Assembly: GCF_001682865.1 (NCBI RefSeq)
Contig: NZ_MAQX01000001.1
Span: 806,001-870,000, forward strand
DNA length: 64,000 nt
Direction of reading: 5' to 3'
From: Bacillus sp. FJAT-26390
GTDB taxonomy: Bacteria; Bacillota; Bacilli; Paenibacillales; Paenibacillaceae
Part shown: in pieces, positions 25,873 to 34,817 of the stretch
Numbering within the stretch: the stretch's first letter is position 1
Layout of the letters: every line of letters begins with the position of its first letter
Made by a program: the position numbers and the translations under genes
Notes under the pieces: model-generated
Databases searched by the model: none
Told to the model about the DNA's origin: nothing
The model's input: only the letters and a program-made list of their open reading frames with translations

Positions 25873-26715
25873 ATGATGAATCATTTACAAGCTACTACTA
25901 CATTGCATAACGGAGTGAAAATGCCTTGGTTTGGATTAGGGGTATTTAAAGTAGAGGAAGGCGATGAGCTGGAAAATGCAGTTGCGTCAGCCATTAAGAA
26001 TGGCTATCGCAGCATCGACACGGCCGCTATTTATGGCAATGAAGCGGGCGTAGGCAATGGCATTCAGCAAGGTTTGAAGCAGGCGTCGCTTAACCGCGAA
26101 GATTTGTTTGTTACCTCGAAAGTATGGAATGCCGATCTGGGTTATGAGTCGACATTAGCTGCTTATGAAGCGAGCTTATCGAAGCTTGGCTTACAATATC
26201 TTGATCTTTATCTGATCCACTGGCCTGTGGAAGGCAAGTTCAAGGAAGCGTGGCGCGCTCTTGAGACGTTGTACAAGCAAGGTCGAGTGAAAGCGATCGG
26301 CGTGAGCAATTTTCAAATTCATCACCTTGAAGAATTGATGAAGGATGCTGAAATCAAGCCTATGATCAATCAGGTGGAATATCACCCGCGCTTGACGCAG
26401 CTCGAATTGCGTAGCTTCTGCAAGGAAAACGGCATTCAGTTTGAAGCGTGGTCTCCTCTTATGCAAGGGCAGCTGCTGGATAACCCGCTCCTAATGGAAA
26501 TTGCTGAACGCTACAACAAATCCGTTGCACAAATCATTCTAAGATGGGATCTGCAAAACGGCGTCATCACCATTCCGAAATCGACGAAGGAAGCAAGAAT
26601 TATTGCTAACGCTGAGGTGTTCGATTTTGAACTCTCTTCCGATGATATGGACCGGATCAGCGGGCTGAACGAAAATCTTCGAGTAGGGCCGGACCCGGAC
26701 AACTTCGATTTCTAA
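25873..26715 (+). CDS. Aldo/keto reductase
   Basis: 280-residue NADPH-dependent reductase of the YvgN/YtbE type, acting on aldehydes such as methylglyoxal. Catalytic tetrad residues are in SIDTAAIYGNE (Asp, Tyr), VTSKVWN (Lys) and LYLIHWPV (His); IGVSNF and ITIPKST bind cofactor. ATG 25873 or 25876 after TGGAGGA. Probably in one operon with the MFS transporter, ended by a hairpin terminator. Confidence 0.9.
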   Translation: MMNHLQATTTLHNGVKMPWFGLGVFKVEEGDELENAVASAIKNGYRSIDTAAIYGNEAGVGNGIQQGLKQASLNREDLFVTSKVWNADLGYESTLAAYEASLSKLGLQYLDLYLIHWPVEGKFKEAWRALETLYKQGRVKAIGVSNFQIHHLEELMKDAEIKPMINQVEYHPRLTQLELRSFCKENGIQFEAWSPLMQGQLLDNPLLMEIAERYNKSVAQIILRWDLQNGVITIPKSTKEARIIANAEVFDFELSSDDMDRISGLNENLRVGPDPDNFDF

Positions 26716-26734
26716 TAGCAAGAAGCAAAGCGAC

Positions 26735-26765
26735 AAGACAAAGAGAAGCATTCTTTGTCTTTTTT
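26735..26765 (+). terminator. Terminator after the aldo/keto reductase
   Basis: Stem AAGACAAAGA (26735-26744) / TCTTTGTCTT (26752-26761), 7-nt loop, followed by TTTT. Confidence 0.8.
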
Positions 26766-26823
26766 GCTTTTTCATATGGTAAAATATAGCCTAGAAGATA
26801 CAAATAGCGGGAGGTGCTGGGAA

Positions 26824-26970
26824 GTGGAGCGGCCGGCTTATGTTGGACATCTTGGCTGGATTGGCGTGAGGCTTGACCGTGATGCGGCGTGGGATGAGCT
26901 GGTAGGTGTCATACAAGAGGCGTATTTGACCAAAGCGCCGAAGAAGCTCATTGCAACGCTGAAGGTTTAA
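26824..26970 (+). pseudogene. Truncated MmcQ/YjbR-like protein (C-terminal part only)
   Basis: Only about 48 codons remain (GTG 26824, with GGGAGG 9 bp upstream). PAYVGHLGWIGVRLD and EAYLTKAPKKL resemble the C-terminal third of MmcQ/YjbR proteins, normally about 115-120 residues long. The N-terminal two thirds are missing. The good ribosome binding site leaves open that the short peptide is still made. Confidence 0.55.
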
Positions 26971-27014
26971 AAGAGCCCAAATGATTCAACACTTTGATTT
27001 GCGGAGGTCATGGA

Positions 27015-27245
27015 ATGGATAAAAAAAGCGGCAGCATTCATGAGACGCAGGCATCTAAGACTGATACGGGAAGAAACGGATCGTTTGATCCCCTTTTTGA
27101 GGATGCGCAAAGAATCGAAGGCGGGGGTCCCCCGCAAAAAGTCATTTGGCATACGTTACCCAAAGGGATTAGAGTTATCGGATATTTTTTTGCAGCTATA
27201 GTAGTTGCTATGGTTGTATTTGCACTAAGCACTAATTTCTTTTGA
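27015..27245 (+). CDS. Small C-terminally anchored membrane protein
   Basis: 76 residues: hydrophilic N-terminal half, then one hydrophobic helix at the C terminus (about residues 52-72). ATG 27015 has GGAGG about 8 bp upstream; the TTG at 26994 does not. Not recognised. Precedes a Nudix gene by 27 bp. Confidence 0.6.
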   Translation: MDKKSGSIHETQASKTDTGRNGSFDPLFEDAQRIEGGGPPQKVIWHTLPKGIRVIGYFFAAIVVAMVVFALSTNFF

Positions 27246-27272
27246 CATTGTAAACCAATAGGAGCGCATGGC

Positions 27273-27824
27273 ATGCTGAAATATAATATTTGCTTCGTCA
27301 AACGAGGCGATGAGATTCTATTGCTCAACCGGGAAAAGGCAAGCTGGATGGGCTGCTGGAATGGAATAGGCGGCAAGCTGGAGCCTATGGAATCTCCGCG
27401 GGCAGCGATGATTAGAGAGATAGAGGAAGAAACGGGAATTGAGGCATACGAGCTGCATTTCAAAGGTTTGGTGACGTGGACCGGCGAGGATTTTGATTTT
27501 GGCGGCATGTATGCCTATGTGGCAGAGGTGCCCGAAAGCTATGATTATGTAACGCCGCGCAAAACGGATGAGGGCATATTGGATTGGAAAAAAATCGAAT
27601 GGATCATGAATGAGGAGAACGTCGGCATCGTATCCAATATTCCGCGGACGCTTCCTTTTATGCTGAATGATGCTCATTGCTACAATCATCACTGCGTATA
27701 TGAAAAGGGGCAATTGTTGAAGCTCATTCAAAGCCTCATTACGAGCGATATCGAGTCGAACGAAAAGGAAAGAGGGCAATATCTGCAAACGTATAGCGAC
27801 TCATCGAAAATTTTGAATAGCTAA
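27273..27824 (+). CDS. Nudix hydrolase (8-oxo-dGTP diphosphatase-like)
   Basis: 183 residues. Nudix box begins GGKLEPMESPR and ends REIEEETGI (residues about 34-56), matching Gx5Ex7REUxEExGU. KASWMGCWNGIGGK before the box is typical of MutT-like 8-oxo-dGTP hydrolases. About 28 C-terminal residues after residue 155 look like an extension. Start ATG 27273 after TAGGAG. Confidence 0.88.
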   Translation: MLKYNICFVKRGDEILLLNREKASWMGCWNGIGGKLEPMESPRAAMIREIEEETGIEAYELHFKGLVTWTGEDFDFGGMYAYVAEVPESYDYVTPRKTDEGILDWKKIEWIMNEENVGIVSNIPRTLPFMLNDAHCYNHHCVYEKGQLLKLIQSLITSDIESNEKERGQYLQTYSDSSKILNS

Positions 27825-27898
27825 GGTTTTATGGCCGTTTGGGTTTGGGCTATGAGGTGCTGGAGAAGCATAAATTCCCGGATGCAACGGATCAATGA
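27825..27898 (+). pseudogene. Remnant of an acetyltransferase C terminus
   Basis: An open stretch without start reads FYGRLGLGYEVLEKHKF and ends at TGA 27896-27898. It looks like the FYxRLGYEV tail of a GNAT enzyme with a small duplication. It sits between the Nudix and HAD genes and has no 5' part. Confidence 0.35.
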
Positions 27899-27935
27899 TC
27901 TATCATGCGGAAATACGTTTTTTAGAAAGAGGAGA

Positions 27936-28622
27936 ATGATTCCATTGATTAAAGCACTTGTATTTGACTTTGACGGATTGATCATCGATACCGAGACGCC
28001 TTCCTATCATGCGTTTCGACAAGTCTATCAGCAATACGGGGTAGAGCTTCCGGTTGCGCTATACGCCAAATGCGTAGGAACATCCTTGGACCATTTTAAC
28101 CCCTATACCTATATTGCCGAATGCGTTGCGGACACGGTTGATTTGCAGCAATTCAAGGAGAAGTTTAAAGCAATCTATGCGGAGCTATTAAAGGAAGCAA
28201 CGATTCGCCCTGGCGTGATTGCTTATTTGGAGGAAGCGAAGCGGCTCAACCTGAAGGTTGGACTCGCTTCCAGCTCGCATCTAAACTGGATTGAACCTTA
28301 TTTGATTAAGCATCATCTGGCTGATTATTTCGATAGCTTCAGTACAGCAGATGAAGTGGCGAACGTGAAGCCTGACCCGGAGCTTTACTTGCTCTCATTG
28401 CAAAAGCTAGGCGTTGCAGCGGGCGAAGCGATCTCGTTCGAGGATTCGTTAAATGGTTTCCGGGCAGCGAAAGCGGCGGGCTTGAATACCGTTATCGTGC
28501 CAAATGAGCTGACGAAGGATTTTGAGTTCGCCGATTACGATCTATTGATTCCTTCCATGGCGGAAGTAGATTTAGCCGATTTGATAGACGTTTTAACAGG
28601 GAAATCGCAATCGGCAAAATAG
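27936..28622 (+). CDS. HAD family hydrolase, beta-phosphoglucomutase-like
   Basis: 228-residue haloacid dehalogenase-type phosphatase or phosphomutase. Motif I is DFDGLIIDTE, motif II ASSSHL, motif III VKPDPE with Lys, motif IV FEDSLNG. An alpha-helical cap lies between motifs I and II. ATG 27936 is adjacent to AGAGGAG; TTG 27945 has better spacing and is a real alternative. Substrate unknown. Confidence 0.85.
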   Translation: MIPLIKALVFDFDGLIIDTETPSYHAFRQVYQQYGVELPVALYAKCVGTSLDHFNPYTYIAECVADTVDLQQFKEKFKAIYAELLKEATIRPGVIAYLEEAKRLNLKVGLASSSHLNWIEPYLIKHHLADYFDSFSTADEVANVKPDPELYLLSLQKLGVAAGEAISFEDSLNGFRAAKAAGLNTVIVPNELTKDFEFADYDLLIPSMAEVDLADLIDVLTGKSQSAK

Positions 28623-28714
28623 ATTGGCTGATTTAGTTGATTTATAGATGCCTTTTAGGTTATTTTTCTTATAAAGATATTCGTCCATAGATCATACAGA
28701 ATAGAGGAATCAAG

Positions 28715-29464
28715 TTGAAGTTTAGACCTTGTATCGATTTGCATGATGGGAAAGTGAAACAAATCGTCGGTGAGACGCTTAATACTGAAATTATAGAAAA
28801 CTTCGTGTCCAAGCAGGATTCAGCCTATTATGCCGATCTGTTTAAAAAGGATGCGTTAACGGGCGGACACGTCATTATGCTTGGCGGCGGGAATGAAGCG
28901 GCAGCTGTCAGCGCCCTGGAGCAGTATCCCGGCGGCTTGCAGATTGGCGGCGGCATCACTTCGGACAATGCATCGTTTTATTTGGAGAAGGGCGCATCAC
29001 ATATTATTGTAACGTCCTATATTTTCAAAGACGGTCAATTGAATGAACAGCATCTGGCGAAAATCGTGTCCGAGGTTGGCAAGGATCGTTTGGTCATTGA
29101 TCTTAGCTGCAAGGAGAAGGACGGCAAATGGTTTGTCGTGACCAACCAATGGAAGCAGTTCAGCGACTTTGAAGTGAACAAACAAAATATAGCGTATCTT
29201 GAACAGTTTTGTGATGAGTTTCTCGTACACGCCGTAGACGTAGAAGGCAAGCAGCGCGGCATTCAGCAAAGTCTCGTAAGCGCGCTCGCCGACTGGGTAA
29301 GCATGCCAACCACTTATGCCGGTGGCGCAAGATCGATTGCCGATATGGATCAATTTAATGAGCTGTCAAACGGCAAGCTGGATATTACGATAGGCAGCGC
29401 GCTAGATATTTTTGGCGGCAATCTGTCCTACGATGAAGTGGTTGCGTACAGCAAGAAACTATAG
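28715..29464 (+). CDS. hisA: HisA isomerase of the eukaryotic (His6-like) type
   Basis: 249-residue TIM barrel resembling phosphoribosylformimino-AICAR-phosphate isomerase of histidine synthesis. CIDLHDGKVKQIVG, IVTSYIFKDG, RLVIDLSCK, LVHAVDVEGKQRGI and TYAGGARSI follow the yeast His6/plant pattern rather than the usual bacterial HisA. The general-acid/base Asp residues (CID, AVDVEG) are present. Start is TTG 28715 with AGAGGA 6 bp upstream. No other his genes are nearby, so it is either an isolated functional hisA or a paralogue. Confidence 0.85.
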   Translation: MKFRPCIDLHDGKVKQIVGETLNTEIIENFVSKQDSAYYADLFKKDALTGGHVIMLGGGNEAAAVSALEQYPGGLQIGGGITSDNASFYLEKGASHIIVTSYIFKDGQLNEQHLAKIVSEVGKDRLVIDLSCKEKDGKWFVVTNQWKQFSDFEVNKQNIAYLEQFCDEFLVHAVDVEGKQRGIQQSLVSALADWVSMPTTYAGGARSIADMDQFNELSNGKLDITIGSALDIFGGNLSYDEVVAYSKKL

Positions 29465-29486
29465 TAAGGCATCCTGCTAGGAGACG

Positions 29487-29556
29487 TGCACTCCTTAAAG
29501 TAGACATTGGAAAAACCCATAGGGGAAACCGATGCTCCTTTAAGGAGTGCATTTTT
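29487..29556 (+). terminator. Long-looped terminator after hisA
   Basis: Perfect 14-bp arms TGCACTCCTTAAAG (29487-29500) and CTTTAAGGAGTGCA (29538-29551) with a 37-nt loop, followed by TTTTTT. Confidence 0.7.
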
Positions 29557-29640
29557 TATGAGGCTGAAAGCGGGGATTTGAATTTAACAGGAATAGCTCC
29601 CGTTAATGATGTTAGCAGTAGCTTTAGTCCAAGGCTTATC

Positions 29641-29669
29641 TTGACCATGCTTAAGCTGCCATTTATACT
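29641..29669 (+). promoter_or_regulatory. Sigma-A promoter for the SgrR-like gene
   Basis: TTGACC (29641-29646), 17-bp spacer, TATACT (29664-29669), about 70 bp upstream of the start codon. No gene is visible in the remainder of 29557-29736. Confidence 0.7.
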
Positions 29670-29736
29670 TTACTTAAAAGAGGAAGCGGATTTTCAGGTG
29701 TTGTTTAACCATTTCGCCTTTTAGGTGGTGAACGAA

Positions 29737-31521
29737 TTGGATGTTGAAGAATATTATTGCAGGCTGAGAAAAACGTTTGCTGACGTGCCGGAGAAAGAGA
29801 GTCTCTTTCTATCGATGGACCGAATTTGCGACATATTGTCCTGCACGCGCAGAAATGTTCAAATCCTTTTGACAAAAATGATTGAAAAGGACTATGTCGA
29901 ATGGAAGCCTGGGCGCGGGCGCGGCAATTTATCGCAAATCATTTTTCTTATCTCTTATCGGGATGTGGTCCTAGGCAAAGTAAAAGGACTGGTTGAGAAG
30001 GGACGAATTACCGAGGTTTGGAGTATGCTCGAGACGCTGCAGGACTCATCGGTGAAATCGGATATCATGGCGTGGCTAACCGAGTTGTTTGGTTTGAAGC
30101 GGGACGAAGGCGAGAAGGACATTCTGCGGTTTCCGTTCTATCGTCCGGTATTGCGGCTTGATCCTGCGTACGTTTGCCGACGGACGGAAACGCACTGGAT
30201 TGAGCAGATTTTTAATACATTGGTGAAATATTCACAGCAGGATTACAAGTTCCATCCGCAGCTTGCCCATTATTGGGAGACCAATGATGCAAAAACCAGT
30301 TGGACGTTTTTTTTGCGCAAAGGGGTTCGCTTTCACCATGGAAAGCTGTTGACCTCGCGGGATGTCGCGTACACCTTTAAGAGGCTTTTGACAAACTCAC
30401 CCTCAGAATGGATAACATCCATGATCAAGGAGATTCGCGAAACGGGGAAATACAGCATCACATTTGAACTCAAGGAGCCGAATGTACTATTTCTTCATTT
30501 TCTATGCACGGAGCGGTCGATGATTGTACCTGAAATGCTGGATGGCACGGAGTCAGAGGATATATTTGAACGAATGCCCATCGGAACAGGACCCTTCAAG
30601 ATGATTCAAAACAATGAATCGATGCTTGTAGTCGAAGCGAACGAATATTATTTTGAAGGCTGTCCTCATTTGGACCGCATCGAAATGTGGGTTTTTCCGA
30701 ATTATGAGGATGACCATGGCATGCAGTTTTCTCAAGCGGATGAGCAGCTCGTCTATTTTGAAGCACAGGTCATGAAAACGTTAAGCCCGTCGCTAAGGCA
30801 AGTGGAGCAGGGCAGTACGATCCTTACGCTTAATGTGGCGAAAAATAACGTATTAAAGGATTTAAAGCTGCGGAAAGCGATTCACCACGGGATCAATCGG
30901 CAGCAAATGATCAATGATTTGGGCGGAATCAGGCATGAGCCATCAGCCGGCTTTACTTTGGCGGATTCAGCGCATTTATATGTTCAAGCCTTTGACAAGG
31001 AATACGCCGAGGAACTTGTAAAGGAATCTTTATATAACGGAGAAACGTTAACGTTATATACGTATCAAATGCCGGCTAATGAACAAAGCGCCAAATGGAT
31101 TAAGGAAGCATGCGGAAGCATTGGAATAGCAGTAGAGATCGTTGTTTTGCCTATAGATGAGCTTGCCGTGCCCGCTGTCGTTGCGCAAGCTGACATGATC
31201 CTAACCGGAGAGGTGCTTAGCATACAGCCTGATATTTCGCTTATCGAGATGTATATGTCTAAAGTCAGCTTTGTTACGAATCTGCAATCGTTGGCGAATC
31301 AGGCCTATATCCGTGAACAAATTATGTTGTGTTTGAGAAATGACAATTTGGATGTCCGCATGCAGCACTTGCTGTCCATTCAAGAAGAGCTTAAGCGCAG
31401 CTACAGCATGTTATTCCTGTACCATAGCATGCAGCAGGTTGGCCACAATCAAGCACTGCAAGGCATTTCGCTTAATGCTTGGGGCAAAATCGATTATAAG
31501 GACGTCTGGTTAAGGAAGTAG
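29737..31521 (+). CDS. SgrR-like regulator: HTH domain fused to an extracellular-solute-binding family 5 domain
   Basis: 594-residue protein. Residues 1-110 are an SgrR-type winged helix (MDRICDILSCTRRNVQILL, PGRGRGN). Residues 130-590 resemble a peptide-binding protein (SBP_bac_5: WTFFLRKGVRFHHGKLLTS, GTGPFKM) but there is no signal peptide, so it is a cytosolic sensor. SgrR in enterics responds to sugar-phosphate; ligand here unknown. TTG 29737 has AGGTGG 8 bp upstream; GTG 29725 is an alternative. Single gene with its own promoter. Confidence 0.85.
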   Translation: MDVEEYYCRLRKTFADVPEKESLFLSMDRICDILSCTRRNVQILLTKMIEKDYVEWKPGRGRGNLSQIIFLISYRDVVLGKVKGLVEKGRITEVWSMLETLQDSSVKSDIMAWLTELFGLKRDEGEKDILRFPFYRPVLRLDPAYVCRRTETHWIEQIFNTLVKYSQQDYKFHPQLAHYWETNDAKTSWTFFLRKGVRFHHGKLLTSRDVAYTFKRLLTNSPSEWITSMIKEIRETGKYSITFELKEPNVLFLHFLCTERSMIVPEMLDGTESEDIFERMPIGTGPFKMIQNNESMLVVEANEYYFEGCPHLDRIEMWVFPNYEDDHGMQFSQADEQLVYFEAQVMKTLSPSLRQVEQGSTILTLNVAKNNVLKDLKLRKAIHHGINRQQMINDLGGIRHEPSAGFTLADSAHLYVQAFDKEYAEELVKESLYNGETLTLYTYQMPANEQSAKWIKEACGSIGIAVEIVVLPIDELAVPAVVAQADMILTGEVLSIQPDISLIEMYMSKVSFVTNLQSLANQAYIREQIMLCLRNDNLDVRMQHLLSIQEELKRSYSMLFLYHSMQQVGHNQALQGISLNAWGKIDYKDVWLRK

Positions 31522-31554
31522 CTTCGATGCAAGCATCGGTTAGGAGGAGATCGA

Positions 31555-32505
31555 TTGAACGATGAGCGCTTATCCGAGCTTTTTATCAATGAAATTAGTC
31601 TGCTGCAGGGGAGCAACCGTATTTCAAAAATAAATAAAGGATATTCCTATGACCAAAAGTTTATCGTAGAGAAGGATAATCAAACGTATTTGCTGCGAAG
31701 CTTTGCTTTGAATGAGCTATCCGCCAAGCAGGCTGAATTTGCTGCTATCCGTCAAATGCAAAACTACGATGTCTTATGCTCAAAACCTATAGAGATGGGG
31801 ACTTTGCCAAATTCAAATATCGGGTATATGCTCTTAACGTACATTGATGGTGATGAGGCAACGGACATCCTGCCAGCATACTCGCCTTCCATTCAGCAGG
31901 CAATCGGTTTGGAGGCTGGAAGAGAGCTGGCGAAGATGCATAAGCTGCTTGCGCCAGCAGCTATTGCGCCTTGGCATGAACGAAAGCTTGCGAAGCACAA
32001 ACGGTACATAGAGCAATATTTGAACGGCGATGCGAGATTGAAGGGTGATACAGCGTTTTTGGCGTTCATTGACAGGCATCTGCATCTGATGGAGGGAAGG
32101 CCAAACGTTTTTCAGCATGACGATTTCCATGTAGGCAATTTGATCGTGAAGAACGGCAAGCTGGCAGGCGTCATCGATTTTAACCGTTTAGACTGGGGAG
32201 ATCCTGTTCATGAATTTTTGAAGGCAGGGATGTTCAGCAGTGAGGTTAGCATTCCGTTCACGATAGGTCAAATTAAAGGATATCATGTCGGTCAAGAGCC
32301 GGATGAGCAATTTTGGACGTTATATTCGCTTTATTTGGCAATGACCATCGTCTCCTCAATCGTCTGGATATTGCAAGTCAGACCTTCAGAGCTTGGGATT
32401 ATGACGCAAAAGCTAGAGCGAGTGCTTGAGGATCATGACCATTTTAACAACATTATTCCACGGTGGTATTTGGAGGAGCGCAGCTATGAGACCGGATCAT
32501 TATAA
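31555..32505 (+). CDS. Aminoglycoside phosphotransferase (APH) family kinase-like protein
   Basis: 316 residues with the APH/choline kinase fold. The catalytic loop is FQHDDFHVGNLIV (about residue 187, HxDxxxxN type) and the metal-binding Asp is in VIDFNRLDWGDP. TTG 31555 with TAGGAGGAGA 8 bp upstream. It overlaps the next gene by 20 bp. Such kinases act on small molecules or antibiotics; no specific resistance can be claimed. Confidence 0.85.
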   Translation: MNDERLSELFINEISLLQGSNRISKINKGYSYDQKFIVEKDNQTYLLRSFALNELSAKQAEFAAIRQMQNYDVLCSKPIEMGTLPNSNIGYMLLTYIDGDEATDILPAYSPSIQQAIGLEAGRELAKMHKLLAPAAIAPWHERKLAKHKRYIEQYLNGDARLKGDTAFLAFIDRHLHLMEGRPNVFQHDDFHVGNLIVKNGKLAGVIDFNRLDWGDPVHEFLKAGMFSSEVSIPFTIGQIKGYHVGQEPDEQFWTLYSLYLAMTIVSSIVWILQVRPSELGIMTQKLERVLEDHDHFNNIIPRWYLEERSYETGSL

Positions 32506-32908
32506 GCTAATGTACGAATTTGTAAAATGGGCGGGGGAGCAATCGCATATTGCAGGCATTGCTTTGGTTGGCCCTTGCGCGGATGACGAGAATGAAGAGG
32601 ACTCGAATTTGAGCTTTCTCCTTATTTCAGATAAGAAGACGAAGACGCTGGAAGCGATCCTTCATCAATTTCCATTCGAACCGATCGAGCAAGCGACGAA
32701 GGAAGAGTGGGGACTGCTTACTTCATTTCGAATCGAATATGCGAGCGGGATGGAAGTAGAGTATGGTGTCGCAGGCGAGGAGTGGCTGCGGCTGCCATTG
32801 GATCAAGAGATGGGCGATACGGTTATGAAAGGTTTTAAAGTGATTTGGGATAGGGAAGAGCTTTTCGTTCAAATCATAAGATATATGGAGACTCATCAAT
32901 TTGAATGA
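32486..32908 (+). CDS. Nucleotidyltransferase-like protein, degenerate
   Basis: 140 residues. ALVGPCADDENEEDSNLSF resembles the GSxA...SDxDL core of small nucleotidyltransferases, but the canonical GS and DxD spacing is lost, so catalysis is doubtful. ATG 32486 has GGAGGAG 7 bp upstream, inside the APH gene, so the two are translationally coupled. Function unknown. Confidence 0.65.
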   Translation: MRPDHYKLMYEFVKWAGEQSHIAGIALVGPCADDENEEDSNLSFLLISDKKTKTLEAILHQFPFEPIEQATKEEWGLLTSFRIEYASGMEVEYGVAGEEWLRLPLDQEMGDTVMKGFKVIWDREELFVQIIRYMETHQFE

Positions 32909-32918
32909 TATAAACAAA

Positions 32919-33000
32919 CAATCTAATCGAGATAGCGGTATGGCGCTTGAGGTAACTGGCGGATCTGCTGCTGATGGAGCTCAGTTGGTTCGAGTAAACT
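32919..33000 (+). pseudogene. Remnant of a ricin-type lectin repeat
   Basis: The frame through 32922-33000 reads SNRDSGMALEVTGG and then SAADGAQLV, the signature of a RICIN/CBM13 repeat (SGxxLxVxGGSxxDGAxLx). It has no start codon or remaining domains. Probably the last trace of a larger secreted carbohydrate-binding gene. Confidence 0.45.
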
Positions 33001-33021
33001 ATTCTTTTAAAATAATTAGGC

Positions 33022-33045
33022 GGCCTCTTTTGCGGAGGCCTTTTT
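33022..33045 (+). terminator. Terminator before the HAD/DinB group
   Basis: Stem GGCCTC (33022-33027) / GAGGCC (33035-33040), 7-nt loop, followed by TTTTT. Confidence 0.75.
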
Positions 33046-33175
33046 ATTTTTCAAGCAAAGGATTTAATAACCATGAATGAGCTTATGCTAGATGTAAGTT
33101 ATCGTTTTATTAAGAAACGGACTATTCGGTAACTGCTGGAAGTTGTATAATCATGGAAATGAAGGGGGATTGGCT

Positions 33176-33838
33176 ATGACGGATATAAAAGCGGTCATTT
33201 TTGATTTGGATAACACCCTATTAGATCGTACCCATACCTTTAAGTCGTTTGCTGCTTCGTTTCTAGGCCATTATTTCAGTCATTTGGAAGCGCATGAACA
33301 ACTGCTTGCGCTCATTATTGAGCTTGATCAAGACGGCTACAAGGACAAACGGGAGCTTTTCCGAGAATTGCTGGAACAGCTGCCATGGGTGACAAAGCCA
33401 GAGCACCAAGAGCTAATGGAGTATTACAGCGTACACTATGTGCAAAATGCAGTCCTCTTCGATCAGGCACTTGATGTCATCCATCATACCAAAAGCAAAT
33501 ATAAAATCGGGCTCATCACGAATGGCCGGACCGAAATCCAATACGGGAAAATCGATCGACTAGGATTACGTGAGCATTTTGACTTTATCATCGTTTCTGA
33601 GGAAGCGGGAGTGAAAAAGCCGGATCGACGCATTTTTGAAGCGGCATGGACCGAGCTGAAGCTGAAGCCCGAGCAGTGCATTTATGTTGGCGATCATCCC
33701 GTAAATGATATTGAGGGAGCCTCTCTCGCAGGATTAGGCACGATATGGGTTCAGGTGAACCAGCCTTGGCGCGAGGATTTGACGGCAACGCCGCTTCACA
33801 AGATTAATAGATTAAACGAATTGCTAGCAATCATCTAA
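33176..33838 (+). CDS. HAD family hydrolase (YjjG/YsaA-like)
   Basis: 220-residue phosphatase. Motif I DLDNTLLDR, motif II ITNGR, motif III GVKKPDRRIF, motif IV YVGDHPVNDI. A helical cap follows motif I. Nucleotide 5'-phosphates are typical substrates of relatives. ATG 33176 has AAGGGGG 7 bp upstream. First of a compact run HAD, DinB, GNAT, hydrolase, SDR. Confidence 0.87.
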   Translation: MTDIKAVIFDLDNTLLDRTHTFKSFAASFLGHYFSHLEAHEQLLALIIELDQDGYKDKRELFRELLEQLPWVTKPEHQELMEYYSVHYVQNAVLFDQALDVIHHTKSKYKIGLITNGRTEIQYGKIDRLGLREHFDFIIVSEEAGVKKPDRRIFEAAWTELKLKPEQCIYVGDHPVNDIEGASLAGLGTIWVQVNQPWREDLTATPLHKINRLNELLAII

Positions 33839-33856
33839 GAAGAAAGAAGGATTTAT

Positions 33857-34417
33857 ATGGACGAAAGGTATCCGATTGGTACATTCCATGCGCCAGGCGA
33901 GATTACATCGCTGCAGAGAGAGGCATGGATTCAAGAAATCGAACGGCTGCCGAGCCGTCTCCGCAGCAGCGTTGAAGGTCTAAATGAGCAGGAACTGAAT
34001 ACCCCTTACCGGGAGGGCGGCTGGAGAATCAAACAAGTTGTACATCATGTCGCGGATAGTCACATGAACAGCTACATCCGATTTAAGCTCGCATTGACGG
34101 AGGAAACGCCAACGATTAAACCCTATTACGAGGAGCGCTGGGCGGAGCTTGGCGATACGGTAAATGCGGACATCGAGCTTTCTTTAGCGCTAATTGACCA
34201 TCTGCACAAAAGATGGGCTATTTTATTAAGGTCGCTAACGGATTCGGATTATAAAAAGCTGTTTTTTCATCCGGGCTCAAAGGAAACGTATGCGCTGGAT
34301 TACACGCTTGGCAGTTATGCATGGCATGGCAATCACCATGTTGCTCATATTATGGCATTCCGAAATAAAGGGATGAAAGTCATGGAGGGCAACGATGATT
34401 CGATATCAGGAAGGTAA
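33857..34417 (+). CDS. bstA: YfiT/BstA-type DinB family metal-dependent hydrolase or bacillithiol transferase
   Basis: 186 residues closely resembling B. subtilis YfiT. YPIGTF, TPYREGGWRIKQVVHHVADS and HMNSYIRFKLALTEE match it along the whole length. Metal-binding His are in VVHHVADS and HGNHHVAHI. The S-transferase role with bacillithiol is known for relatives, inferred here. Overlaps the GNAT gene by 23 bp. Confidence 0.88.
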   Translation: MDERYPIGTFHAPGEITSLQREAWIQEIERLPSRLRSSVEGLNEQELNTPYREGGWRIKQVVHHVADSHMNSYIRFKLALTEETPTIKPYYEERWAELGDTVNADIELSLALIDHLHKRWAILLRSLTDSDYKKLFFHPGSKETYALDYTLGSYAWHGNHHVAHIMAFRNKGMKVMEGNDDSISGR

Positions 34418-34790
34418 AGTTGTATCAGCGGCTGACCTATCCACTGTTTTTGCAAACTCGGGCATAAAACGTCCCTATCAAGATTTAGAGCGGATGCAAA
34501 AAATGATCGACCATGCAGATGTCATCATCAGCGCTTGGGATGGCGAAAAATTAGTCGGCATAGCTCGTGCTATCACCGATTACGCCTATTGTTGTTATCT
34601 TTCGGATCTGGCTGTCGACAAGGCCTATCAACGAAATGGCATCGGGAAGCAGCTGGTCGAACGGTTAAGAGAGTCATTAGGTGCGGAAGTATCGCTCGTA
34701 TTGCTCTCTTCCCCTATTGCTGTCGACTATTATCCGCGTATCGGATTTACGCATTCCGATAAGTGTTACGTCATCGCTAGAGAGAAATAA
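34395..34790 (+). CDS. GNAT family N-acetyltransferase
   Basis: 131-residue single-domain acetyltransferase. VDKAYQRNGIGKQLVE is the acetyl-CoA-binding loop; YYPRIGF is the C-terminal hallmark. ATG 34395 with GGAGGG about 7 bp upstream, inside the end of the DinB gene, so coupled translation is likely. Substrate unknown. Confidence 0.87.
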   Translation: MIRYQEGKVVSAADLSTVFANSGIKRPYQDLERMQKMIDHADVIISAWDGEKLVGIARAITDYAYCCYLSDLAVDKAYQRNGIGKQLVERLRESLGAEVSLVLLSSPIAVDYYPRIGFTHSDKCYVIAREK

Positions 34791-34817
34791 TGAGGCATTA
34801 CAATAAGGGGGTTACCT

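Noticed and set aside
31525..31538. CGATGC-AA-GCATCG as a terminator between the SgrR-like and APH-like genes
   Set aside because: Six-base-pair stem with a 2-nt loop and no T tract; unlikely to terminate.
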